The notes beneath the pieces are model-generated. The model ran no database searches. It saw nothing but the letters and a program-made list of their open reading frames with translations, and was not told where the DNA came from. 64,000 nt of DNA from Owenweeksia sp965214115 (GTDB taxonomy: Bacteria; Bacteroidota; Bacteroidia; Flavobacteriales; Schleiferiaceae), in assembly GCA_965214115.1 (NCBI GenBank), contig CBDCAU010000002.1, positions 290,231 to 354,230 of the forward strand, written 5' to 3'. The number at the start of each line of letters is the position of its first letter. Within the stretch, counting starts at the first letter, position 1. Position numbers and translations under genes: made by a program. Of the stretch, positions 1 to 10,758 are shown piece after piece.

Positions 1-3000
1 GAACTTCCCGATTTCCAGTCAGACGAATTAGGATTGAAACTCTACCCCAATTTCCAGTACCGCGCGGACGGCGAACCTTCCCGATTTCCAGTCAGACGAA
101 TTAGGATTGAAACCGGCCAAAAGCTACGGCAAGGCCGGCAAGTACGAAACTTCCCGATTTCCAGTCAGACGAATTAGGATTGAAACGTGGTCGGCTATGC
201 CGGCGCGCTTGGCCACGGCGTACTTCCCGATTTCCAGTCAGACGAATTAGGATTGAAACCCGATTTGGTGGACACCATCGGCAAGAAAACCGCCAACTTC
301 CCGATTTCCAGTCAGACGAATTAGGATTGAAACGGATATGCGCGAGGATTATTACAACCACCGCGCAAATCTTCCCGATTTCCAGTCAGACGAATTAGGA
401 TTGAAACGGGTTTGTGCGTTCAGGGCCAAGGCCAGTTGGGTGACTTCCCGATTTCCAGTCAGACGAATTAGGATTGAAACACGGCGGGTTTTTCGTTGCC
501 GAAACTGAAGAAACGGCTTCCCGATTTCCAGTCAGACGAATTAGGATTGAAACAGAACACGCACGTCCAGTACCACGGCGCATCCACCCTTCCCGATTTC
601 CAGTCAGACGAATTAGGATTGAAACACAACGACGTGGCCAACGGCGTGAAAGCCGGGGCCCTTCCCGATTTCCAGTCAGACGAATTAGGATTGAAACTTG
701 ATTTGATTTTTCCCCGCCTCGGCGGCCGCCCCGCTTCCCGATTTCCAGTCAGACGAATTAGGATTGAAACCAGGACTTGCAAAACTTCCACAATAGCGGC
801 GCGCTCCTTCCCGATTTCCAGTCAGACGAATTAGGATTGAAACGCCCATTCCCATTGGCTTTGCAATACCTCGACCAACTTCCCGATTTCCAGTCAGACG
901 AATTAGGATTGAAACGATCTCCCTGAAGTCGCAAATCCCTTTGAACCAGTACTTCCCGATTTCCAGTCAGACGAATTAGGATTGAAACGAACGCTCGTGC
1001 AGTTCGTCCCGCCGCAGTTCCAGCCTTCCCGATTTCCAGTCAGACGAATTAGGATTGAAACATCCAACACTTCTTGGTAGCCCGCGAAGTAATCGGGCTT
1101 CCCGATTTCCAGTCAGACGAATTAGGATTGAAACTGACCGACCCGCAGGGCAACACCCTGCACGAAACCTTCTTCCCGATTTCCAGTCAGACGAATTAGG
1201 ATTGAAACCGAAGGAACTGAAAACGGCGGTGGCCGCGCTGAAGAACTTCCCGATTTCCAGTCAGACGAATTAGGATTGAAACACAACGACGTGGCCAACG
1301 GCGTGAAAGCCGGGGCCGCTTCCCGATTTCCAGTCAGACGAATTAGGATTGAAACGAGATTTTCAACGCAATACTGTCCCTCGTTTTCATAACTTCCCGA
1401 TTTCCAGTCAGACGAATTAGGATTGAAACGTGGCCGCGCCCCTGTATTTCTACCACAACCACGGTCTTCCCGATTTCCAGTCAGACGAATTAGGATTGAA
1501 ACCCGTCTGTCTGATTATGCTGATTTCGGCCTGGGTGTCTTCCCGATTTCCAGTCAGACGAATTAGGATTGAAACAATCGGAATTGTTCTCCAAATCCCA
1601 AGTGGAAAGCAGCTTCCCGATTTCCAGTCAGACGAATTAGGATTGAAACGTGATTTCATCGCCCAAAAGCACGTCGTTTTCACGCTTCCCGATTTCCAGT
1701 CAGACGAATTAGGATTGAAACGGATGTTGCCCTCCGCCGCGCCGCTGATGTCAATTTCTTCCCGATTTCCAGTCAGACGAATTAGGATTGAAACAAAACC
1801 CCGCCCGTTGGAAAAATCGCGGGGCGGGGCTTCCCGATTTCCAGTCAGACGAATTAGGATTGAAACAAACCAAAATCCCCACAAAAATGAAAGTGATAAC
1901 CCCTTCCCGATTTCCAGTCAGACGAATTAGGATTGAAACCAACACTAACCGAGAATTGGTGAACGCCCGCCATCAACTTCCCGATTTCCAGTCAGACGAA
2001 TTAGGATTGAAACTCTCAAATGTTTGCCCTCCACGCCGCGCTTCTCGCGCTTCCCGATTTCCAGTCAGACGAATTAGGATTGAAACCTTCGCGGTCAGGA
2101 ATTGGTTGAGAAAGAAAAACTACTTCCCGATTTCCAGTCAGACGAATTAGGATTGAAACATTGAAAACCCGCCCAAAACAAACCCTATGGACACCCTTCC
2201 CGATTTCCAGTCAGACGAATTAGGATTGAAACAATCGGTACTTGGCACTATTACTGGCAAATTGGACACTTCCCGATTTCCAGTCAGACGAATTAGGATT
2301 GAAACCATCACCGTTAAGAAGGAAGTGGGCAATGCTGAGGACTTCCCGATTTCCAGTCAGACGAATTAGGATTGAAACACGGTAGAATAGAACACTTGGA
2401 GGACAATTCAATTCTTCCCGATTTCCAGTCAGACGAATTAGGATTGAAACGAGAACAGCGGCAAGCCTATCACTACTCACTTATTTCTTCCCGATTTCCA
2501 GTCAGACGAATTAGGATTGAAACTGGGCATCCGCCGCATCGCATCGCTCACCGCGCTCACTTCCCGATTTCCAGTCAGACGAATTAGGATTGAAACTAGG
2601 CCGCCAGTAAATTCATATAGCCGCCCCTGAAATCTTCCCGATTTCCAGTCAGACGAATTAGGATTGAAACGGAGAAGGGCGCGCAGGAATTTCACGGAAT
2701 ACCATTCTTCCCGATTTCCAGTCAGACGAATTAGGATTGAAACTCCACCATCCATTCGATGGCCTCGTTCAGTTTCACTCTTCCCGATTTCCAGTCAGAC
2801 GAATTAGGATTGAAACTTGTTTACCCAAAAGGTGAAACCGCGCCTGTCCATCCTTCCCGATTTCCAGTCAGACGAATTAGGATTGAAACCCCATCCCGTT
2901 GAGTTCGGCAATGCCAGATTGGAGCTTCCCGATTTCCAGTCAGACGAATTAGGATTGAAACAAACCCTCGTTGTGCGGCCGCGCGTAAGGCACGTCCGCT

Positions 3001-5917
3001 TCCCGATTTCCAGTCAGACGAATTAGGATTGAAACGTGGTAGCCAAAGTGCTGACCATTACCAAGTTCAAACTTCCCGATTTCCAGTCAGACGAATTAGG
3101 ATTGAAACACCTAACCGAAAACACAATCCCTGAACCGCACGGCGCTTCCCGATTTCCAGTCAGACGAATTAGGATTGAAACCATCCTTTCCTTTTGCAAC
3201 GGGTGGCGGCAGCGAAGCTTCCCGATTTCCAGTCAGACGAATTAGGATTGAAACATATCGGAGGTATCAAAGGCCGAAATCACTTCCTGCTTCCCGATTT
3301 CCAGTCAGACGAATTAGGATTGAAACAACAATCTTAATAAGCTGACAGACCGCTACCACAACTTCCCGATTTCCAGTCAGACGAATTAGGATTGAAACCG
3401 CCGACCACGCACAGATTGCGCTTACCGCAGGGATGCTTCCCGATTTCCAGTCAGACGAATTAGGATTGAAACAGAACCTTCCCTGAGCTTATACAGAACC
3501 CTATTCCGTCTTCCCGATTTCCAGTCAGACGAATTAGGATTGAAACAAGTTTCTATATCGTAATAAACAAGCTCCCCTTCGGTCTTCCCGATTTCCAGTC
3601 AGACGAATTAGGATTGAAACTGGAACACCCTCATCTGCTGGTACAGGGCATAAACGCTTCCCGATTTCCAGTCAGACGAATTAGGATTGAAACTCTATTT
3701 CCTGAACTGTCTCAGGCCAAGCGTTCCCATCTTCCCGATTTCCAGTCAGACGAATTAGGATTGAAACACAAAGACTTTCAGCTTGGGGACAAGGGTGTTC
3801 CTTACTTCCCGATTTCCAGTCAGACGAATTAGGATTGAAACCGCGCTCGGTAGTGCCGGAAGAGGTGCGTGGTGATCTTCCCGATTTCCAGTCAGACGAA
3901 TTAGGATTGAAACAGAAACCTCAGAATTTCAAGTTTCAGAACCCACATCTTCCCGATTTCCAGTCAGACGAATTAGGATTGAAACTTCTCAGAAACTAAA
4001 ATTCTTTTCTTTGGAACGCAACTTCCCGATTTCCAGTCAGACGAATTAGGATTGAAACATCTTCTCTTGTGTTCTATGTAAAGTTTTTCAAATTCTTCCC
4101 GATTTCCAGTCAGACGAATTAGGATTGAAACAAATCACCCGTTCCCCGCTTGGTTTCAATCACTTCTCTTCCCGATTTCCAGTCAGACGAATTAGGATTG
4201 AAACCAAGACTTTCCAGGTTGAACAGTTCCGACCCGTGCGTCTTCCCGATTTCCAGTCAGACGAATTAGGATTGAAACCCGCTTTTGAAAGCTGGTACAT
4301 ACATAATCGTAAGGCTTCCCGATTTCCAGTCAGACGAATTAGGATTGAAACTTTGCGATTGCTGACCTCCAAATGCCAAGTATTGGTCTTCCCGATTTCC
4401 AGTCAGACGAATTAGGATTGAAACAAGTACGATTTGCACGTTGCGCGTCAGGCTGGCCTCTTCCCGATTTCCAGTCAGACGAATTAGGATTGAAACTCAG
4501 AATCCTCGTGGACGGAAAGCGATGATTCATAACTTCCCGATTTCCAGTCAGACGAATTAGGATTGAAACAGACACCCCGCCTAACGTTCCTATGGAGGGA
4601 AGGGACTTCCCGATTTCCAGTCAGACGAATTAGGATTGAAACTAGGCAACTATCCGAGGTACAAGAATCCCGACAAGCTTCCCGATTTCCAGTCAGACGA
4701 ATTAGGATTGAAACTAGGTTTGAACTTAAAACCGTCCTTCCCATAAAAAACTTCCCGATTTCCAGTCAGACGAATTAGGATTGAAACTACCGCTGAACCG
4801 CGCGCGGCGTTCCGGTTCTTATCTTCCCGATTTCCAGTCAGACGAATTAGGATTGAAACGATAAACCCGATTACCACGCCTTTCCCGTCCACGCCCTTCC
4901 CGATTTCCAGTCAGACGAATTAGGATTGAAACGAGGCCGTCCACCGTTCGGTGCATTTCGTGGATTGCAGCTTCCCGATTTCCAGTCAGACGAATTAGGA
5001 TTGAAACCTGCGCTTGGATTATATGAGCGTGATAGGAAAAGACCTTCCCGATTTCCAGTCAGACGAATTAGGATTGAAACTGTCGTATCGTTGAATGTTG
5101 CCATTGGTATTATTTCTTCCCGATTTCCAGTCAGACGAATTAGGATTGAAACTGAAACAAACAGGCACATATTTGGCCAAAGAAATGGCTTCCCGATTTC
5201 CAGTCAGACGAATTAGGATTGAAACTATTTGGTGGAAGTGAACAAAGTAAAGGACACTTTGCTTCCCGATTTCCAGTCAGACGAATTAGGATTGAAACCA
5301 TAAAGCGCAGCTAATAATAGCTGACATACCTTACTTCCCGATTTCCAGTCAGACGAATTAGGATTGAAACTCAGTTCCACAATCCCATCTTGCAGAACCT
5401 GAGCGCACTTCCCGATTTCCAGTCAGACGAATTAGGATTGAAACTATCGTTTACATTTCCCAGCATTGCTGAGGCGATATCTTCCCGATTTCCAGTCAGA
5501 CGAATTAGGATTGAAACCGGATAGATATACATCTACCCTTTCACCCTCCAATCTTCCCGATTTCCAGTCAGACGAATTAGGATTGAAACCAATCAGTCCC
5601 AGCCCGAAAGGCTGAATCAGTTTTCCTTCCCGATTTCCAGTCAGACGAATTAGGATTGAAACAACTATAATGCCGTTGGTTCTGTATTTTCGTTTGTGCT
5701 TCCCGATTTCCAGTCAGACGAATTAGGATTGAAACTTCAGCACCGATGAAAACGGCGCGGATGCCTTCCGGCTTCCCGATTTCCAGTCAGACGAATTAGG
5801 ATTGAAACGAACGAGCGCGAAACGGGGATCGACTGCAAAAGCTACTTCCCGATTTCCAGTCAGACGAATTAGGATTGAAACCTACGAAGAAGCCTTCGTG
5901 TACGATTCGTTTACCGA

Positions 5918-8074
5918 CTTCCCAATTTCCAGTCAGACGAATTAGGATTGAAACTCGTTACGCTGCCTCGCGGCGGGAAGCGCGGCGGCTCTTCCCAATT
6001 TCCAGTCAGACGAATTAGGATTGAAACCATACCTTGAAATTCTTGTGCCGAGACGCAAAAGAACTTCCCAATTTCCAGTCAGACGAATTAGGATTGAAAC
6101 TAGAAGTCGGCACTTGCTCCTCGCCCCTCAAGATGGCTTCCCAATTTCCAGTCAGACGAATTAGGATTGAAACAGGAAAGATTTTTATGGAGAAGTGCGC
6201 TCCCTCGACACTTCCCAATTTCCAGTCAGACGAATTAGGATTGAAACCAAAATACCGTATAGCGATTCCCGCGCCGATTAGCACTTCCCAATTTCCAGTC
6301 AGACGAATTAGGATTGAAACGGCGCAAACTCTCGCCCCGCGAACGCTGGGCGTTCGCTTCCCAATTTCCAGTCAGACGAATTAGGATTGAAACGGATTGA
6401 GATAATGGCACGGAAAATAGCCGAAATAACTTCCCAATTTCCAGTCAGACGAATTAGGATTGAAACTCGAACCATTCAGGTGATTGTCGCATAAGAAGTG
6501 ATCTTCCCAATTTCCAGTCAGACGAATTAGGATTGAAACTTCACGCCCTCGCTGCGTAAGATGGGTAGAAAGGTGCTTCCCAATTTCCAGTCAGACGAAT
6601 TAGGATTGAAACCCAAGGGAAGGCCAAAAGGCCAACGTGCCGGATGCCTTCCCAATTTCCAGTCAGACGAATTAGGATTGAAACCGACAGGGAACTGGGT
6701 CACAACAGGAACTTCTTGCACTTCCCAATTTCCAGTCAGACGAATTAGGATTGAAACACGAATTTCAACCCCGCGAGCAACAGCAACTTTTGGCTTCCCA
6801 ATTTCCAGTCAGACGAATTAGGATTGAAACTTTTTTTTGCCGTATTAAAGTCGGTCTGCGCCGTCCGCTTCCCAATTTCCAGTCAGACGAATTAGGATTG
6901 AAACTTTTCAATATTCCCATATCCTTTTCTAAAATAGATGACTTCCCAATTTCCAGTCAGACGAATTAGGATTGAAACGAAGTAGTACGGGAAATACTAC
7001 GGGTAGTGTTATCACTTCCCAATTTCCTGTCAGACGAATTAGGATTGAAACCTTTTTTGTTCCCAAAAGTGGCTGCAATATTATATCCTTCCCAATTTCC
7101 AGTCAGACGAATTAGGATTGAAACGAATCGGCCGCAGGTCTTCGGCGCGCTGCTTCTCACTTCCCAATTTCCAGTCAGACGAATTAGGATTGAAACATAT
7201 CGCTTGCTTATCTGTAATTTGTTCTACTTCCCTTCCCAATTTCCAGTCAGACGAATTAGGATTGAAACTGTTTTTTGCCGTATTAAAGTCGGTCTGCGCC
7301 GTCCGCTTCCCAATTTCCAGTCAGACGAATTAGGATTGAAACTTTTCAATATTCCCATATCCTTTTCTAAAATAGATGACTTCCCAATTTCCAGTCAGAC
7401 GAATTAGGATTGAAACGAAGTAGTACGGGAAATACTACGGGTAGTGTTATCACTTCCCAATTTCCTGTCAGACGAATTAGGATTGAAACCTTTTTTGTTC
7501 CCAAAAGTGGCTGCAATATTATATCCTTCCCAATTTCCAGTCAGACGAATTAGGATTGAAACGAATCGGCCGCAGGTCTTCGGCGCGCTGCTTCTCACTT
7601 CCCAATTTCCAGTCAGACGAATTAGGATTGAAACATATCGCTTGCTTATCTGTAATTTGTTCTACTTCCCTTCCCAATTTCCAGTCAGACGAATTAGGAT
7701 TGAAACTGTTTTTTGCCGTATTAAAGTCGGTCTGCGCCGTCCGCTTCCCAATTTCCAGTCAGACGAATTAGGATTGAAACTTTTCAATATTCCCATATCC
7801 TTTTCTAAAATAGATGACTTCCCAATTTCCAGTCAGACGAATTAGGATTGAAACTGGAAGCCTACCATTTGTTCAACGTCGGCTACACCGTCTTCCCAAT
7901 TTCCAGTCAGACGAATTAGGATTGAAACTCGTAACACGCTACATATACCTTGTCCTCGCCGCTGCTTCCCAATTTCCAGTCAGACGAATTAGGATTGAAA
8001 CAAATCTAAAAACCAAACCACGATGAACATTACAAGTCTTCCCAATTTCCAGTCAGACGAATTAGGATTGAAAC
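5918..8074 (+). repeat. Block of 30 CRISPR repeats with a shared G-to-A variant
   Basis: Repeats 82 to 111 (starts 5918 to 8038) all read CTTCCCAATTTCC, while repeats 1-81 and 112-115 read CTTCCCGATTTCC. The boundary is sharp on both sides. A new repeat is copied from the leader-proximal one, so a contiguous block should record a period when that template carried the A. The flanking G blocks then need either a reversion or recombination between arrays. Confidence 0.95.
6831..7817 (+). repeat. Tandem duplication of six repeat-spacer units (438-bp period) inside the array
   Basis: Spacers at 6905, 6979, 7052, 7125, 7197 and 7269 recur in the same order at 7343, 7417, 7490, 7563, 7635 and 7707, exactly 438 bp later. 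The first of them appears a third time at 7781. The repeat variant CCTGTC at 7015 is copied at 7453. The spacer at 6831 matches those at 7269 and 7707 except for one base (T versus G at its second position). The arrangement is a segmental duplication by recombination between repeats, or an assembly collapse/expansion error. Confidence 0.93.
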
Positions 8075-8365
8075 AGGGAGTTGTTTCACGCTATTGATGA
8101 TTCTGAAAAACTTCCCGATTTCCAGTCAGACGAATTAGGATTGAAACACTCGCGTCGATATTGCAACCGATTTTCATACATTCTTCCCGATTTCCAGTCA
8201 GACGAATTAGGATTGAAACTACAAATAATGTGCGTAGGGCGTGGCCGTCAGCAAGCTTCCCGATTTCCGGTCAGACGAATTAGGATTGAAACCGCCACCG
8301 TTAAGAAGGACGCGGGCAATGCTGAGGACTTCCCGATTTCCAGTCAGACGAATTAGGATTGAAAA

Positions 8366-8622
8366 GTAGATCGGAAGAGTCCAATTTTGATGTTGCTCTC
8401 TCCAAAACCAAAGAACCCCCCACCTCCGAAAAAGCCATCCCAAACATTAGCCCTAAAAACACGGAAACGGCGGATGGTTGCGGCCGGCCCCAAAAGGTTA
8501 CCTGCATTTTTTGAATTCCCCCACCTTCCAAAATAAACCAACCTCCCCCCATCGCCAAGCAAGAAAAACGGGTTCAGCGAATAAACCTACCTTTGATATT
8601 TAAATCCTAAAAACCCTTCCCG
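8366..8622. other. Array-flanking non-coding stretch, unusual composition
   Basis: The 257 bases after the last repeat hold no convincing gene. They are rich in runs of C on the + strand, unlike the rest of the window. Immediately after the degenerate last repeat, 8368-8379 reads AGATCGGAAGAG, identical to the first 12 bases of the common Illumina adapter. A possible -7 element TACCTTTG lies at 8588-8595, just ahead of the next gene. Confidence 0.6.
8588..8595 (+). promoter_or_regulatory. Putative Bacteroidota -7 promoter element
   Basis: TACCTTTG fits the Bacteroidota sigma-A consensus TAnnTTTG and lies 28 bases upstream of the ATG at 8623. No clear -33 TTTG was seen at the usual spacing. 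Confidence 0.4.
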
Positions 8623-9544
8623 ATGATTCCCCCCAAATGTCTCGCCCTTCTCGTTTCGCTCGCCGCTTTCGCCGCCTCCGCCCAGTTTCAGGCCAGCCAG
8701 TATTTTGATGGCAATGATACCGTGCCGGACAGCAGCCTCACCATCGTTTACCAGCCGGCCTGCAGGAAACACTTGGCAGGTGGGGCCGCCCCAAAAAACC
8801 ATTTTCGACCGCGCGGCCACCCTGCCCAACGCCCTGCTCACCGATACGTTGAACCCGTATCCCGCCAATGACACATCCGGCGTGTATTTCGGCCTGCGCC
8901 CTTCCCGTTTCGGCTTTGGCATCTTGGCCTTGCAATGGAAGCAAAAGTTGGATCTGGAACCAAATCGCGACGGTGGTTTCGTGGAGTTTTCCGTGGACAC
9001 CGGCCGGACTTGGAGCAACGCCTTCAACAGCCCGTACGTCTATAATTTATATGGCCACGATCCTGCCAACGTAGATACCTTGGCCAACGGCGACACGGCC
9101 TACACCGGCACCGACACCGCGTGGAAAGACATTTGGCTGTGCTACGACCTTTCGTGGCTTTCCCTCTCCGATTCGCTCTTGGTGCGTTTTACGCTCAAGT
9201 CCGATTCATCGGCCAACCTTCACGAAGGTTGGATGATCGACAACCTGTTGGCCCACATCACTTTTATCCACACTGTGAACGAATTTCAGCAGGACGAATA
9301 CGTGAAGGTGTTCCCCAATCCCACCACGGGCATCGTGAACATCGAAACCAAAAAGACTTCCGGTTTCCACATCATCGAAGAAATGGTAGTGGTGAACGTG
9401 CAGGGCGAGGTGGTGCAGCGTTTTGGGAAAAGCCCCGTTAAATTTTCCATCGACATCGGCCACCACCCGCCGGGCCAGTATCTTTTGAAAATCACTTCCA
9501 ACCAGCAGTCGGAATCGCTCAGGGTAATCCTGCAAAGCGAGTAA
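8623..9544 (+). pseudogene. Secreted protein with T9SS sorting domain, frameshifted
   Basis: The reading frame opens at 8623 with a clear signal peptide (MIPPKCLALLVSLAAFAASAQ) and runs to about 8755, but the rest of the protein, down to the stop at 9544, is in the next frame. Removing one base between about 8752 and 8764 joins the two parts into a protein of about 306 residues. The C-terminal 80 residues (VKVFPNPTTGIVNIET ... QYLLKITSNQQ) are a type IX secretion C-terminal sorting domain, so the product would be exported by Sec and then carried to the cell surface. The middle part has no recognised domain; it contains a NTWQVGPPQKTIFD stretch often seen in Bacteroidota surface proteins. It lies 4 bp upstream of the peroxidase gene and is probably in its operon. 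The shift may be real decay or a consensus error. Confidence 0.75.
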
Positions 9545-9548
9545 GCGG

Positions 9549-10625
9549 ATGCGCCCTTTCACCACATTGGCGATGGTCTTGGTGGTTTTGATGGGATTTT
9601 GCGGGTTTTATTTTGAGAAAAAGAAAGACCCCCGCCCCTACCCTTTTCCCAAGTTGGAATTCTTTCCACCGATGCCGCGCCCCGCCGCAAACCCCGTCAC
9701 TATTGAAGGCGTGGCGCTGGGGCGCTTTTTATTTTATGATCCCATCCTCAGTGCCGATAGCAGTTTTTCCTGTGCCAGTTGCCATCGGCAAGAAAAGGCG
9801 TTTTCGGACGGCGGAAACCGCTTTAGCCGTGGCTTGGCGGGCGAACCCTTGCGGCGGAACACGATGCCGCTTTTCAACCTAGCGTGGTATCGTTCTTATT
9901 TTTGGGATGGCAAGGCCGAAAGTTTGGAAGCACAGGTTCTTCACCCCGTGCGGGCGGCGGGCGAGATGAACTTGGCGTGGCACGAAGCCGCCCGCCGCGT
10001 GGCCCGCAGCCCGTTTTACCGCCCCAAGTTTTTGGCTGCCTTTGGCGATGCGCCCATCGATAGCCTCCACATCGCCAAGGCCATTGCCCAGTTCGAGCGC
10101 AGTTTGATTTCCCATCATTCCAAATATGACCAAGTGCTGCGCGGCGAGAGCTATTTTACCACAGAAGAATACAACGGCTTCGTGTTGGTAAACGACCAGA
10201 CCAAAGGCGACTGCCTGCATTGCCACACCACCGATGCCGACGCGCTGGGTACCACGGGGAGATTCAGCAACAATGGTTTGGACGCGGTTCGGGATTTCCG
10301 CCAGTTTTCAGACCCAGGCCGCGGCGGAATTACCCATAGCGAAAATGATTTCGGCCTTTTTAAAATTCCGTCATTGCGCAACCTGCCCGCCACCGCCCCC
10401 TATATGCACGACGGGCGTTTTGCCACTTTGGAACAAGTGATGGATTTTTACAGCGAAGGGGTGCAGCCCGCCGTGAACATCGATTCAAAAATGGGATTTG
10501 CGCACCGAGGCGGCGCGCGGCTTTCGCCCACGGAAAAAAGCGACATCATCGCTTTTTTGAAAACCCTTTCCGATTCGATGTTCCTGACCGACCCGCAATT
10601 TTCAAATCCGTTTATAAACGAATAA
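9549..10625 (+). CDS. Di-heme cytochrome c peroxidase (CCP/MauG family)
   Basis: A 358-residue exported protein with two c-type heme motifs: C75-A-S-C78-H79 and C222-L-H-C225-H226. This is the layout of bacterial di-heme cytochrome c peroxidases, which reduce hydrogen peroxide in the periplasm with electrons from small cytochromes; MauG-like enzymes share the fold. The N-terminus (TLAMVLVVLMGFCGFYF) is a signal anchor. The conserved segments GRFLFYDPILSADSSFSC, FWDGKAESLEAQ and PYMHDGRFATLEQV all match the family. The gene starts 4 bp after the stop of the T9SS protein, so the two are probably cotranscribed. A peroxidase beside a T9SS-exported partner is common in Bacteroidota. Whether it is a true peroxidase or a MauG-type oxidase cannot be told from the sequence. 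Confidence 0.93.
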   Translation: MRPFTTLAMVLVVLMGFCGFYFEKKKDPRPYPFPKLEFFPPMPRPAANPVTIEGVALGRFLFYDPILSADSSFSCASCHRQEKAFSDGGNRFSRGLAGEPLRRNTMPLFNLAWYRSYFWDGKAESLEAQVLHPVRAAGEMNLAWHEAARRVARSPFYRPKFLAAFGDAPIDSLHIAKAIAQFERSLISHHSKYDQVLRGESYFTTEEYNGFVLVNDQTKGDCLHCHTTDADALGTTGRFSNNGLDAVRDFRQFSDPGRGGITHSENDFGLFKIPSLRNLPATAPYMHDGRFATLEQVMDFYSEGVQPAVNIDSKMGFAHRGGARLSPTEKSDIIAFLKTLSDSMFLTDPQFSNPFINE

Positions 10626-10758
10626 GCATCCCGCCCTTTTGACATCAAAAACTTCTTTCAAAAAGCAGTTTGACTCTTACAAAAAGCCTTCCCGCCATTT
10701 TAGAACCTGCCCATCCCCCACTACCTACTCATTATTCATTATTACTTATTCCCGACTA
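10626..10758. other. Convergent intergenic region with simple AT repeats
   Basis: Between the ends of the peroxidase gene (+) and the peptidoglycan-binding gene (-). It contains short near-repeats of the ATTATTCATTATTAC type (10731-10751), a low-complexity sequence also seen near 22560. No gene is evident. Confidence 0.5.

Larger units (their letters stand above)
1..8365 (+). CRISPR. Very large CRISPR array, 115 repeats, left end outside window
   Basis: 115 copies of a 37-bp repeat start at 4, 77, 150, 223 and so on to 8329, with a start-to-start spacing of 72-75 bp and 114 spacers of 35-38 nt. The repeat begins CTTCCCGATTTCC and ends GGATTGAAAC. The ATTGAAAC 3' end is the usual 8-nt crRNA handle of Cas6-processed type I and type III systems, so the array is probably transcribed on the + strand with its leader left of the window. 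This agrees with the last repeat (8329-8365), whose final base is A instead of C, as expected at the leader-distal end. Repeats are otherwise nearly identical; repeats 82-111 share a G-to-A change at position 7, those at 7015 and 7453 carry CCTGTC, and the one at 8256 carries CCGGTC. No cas gene follows in the remaining 55 kb, so the subtype cannot be fixed here. Confidence 0.99.

Noticed and set aside
1..8365. Many short open frames on both strands, with recurring peptides such as LPDFQSDELGLK and FNPNSSDWKSG
   Set aside because: They are translations of the CRISPR repeat in different frames; the periodic 73-bp structure explains them fully.
8219..8562. Short - strand frames starting in the array flank and running into the last repeats
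   Set aside because: They read into repeat-derived peptides, have no family resemblance and lie in a stretch of doubtful sequence.
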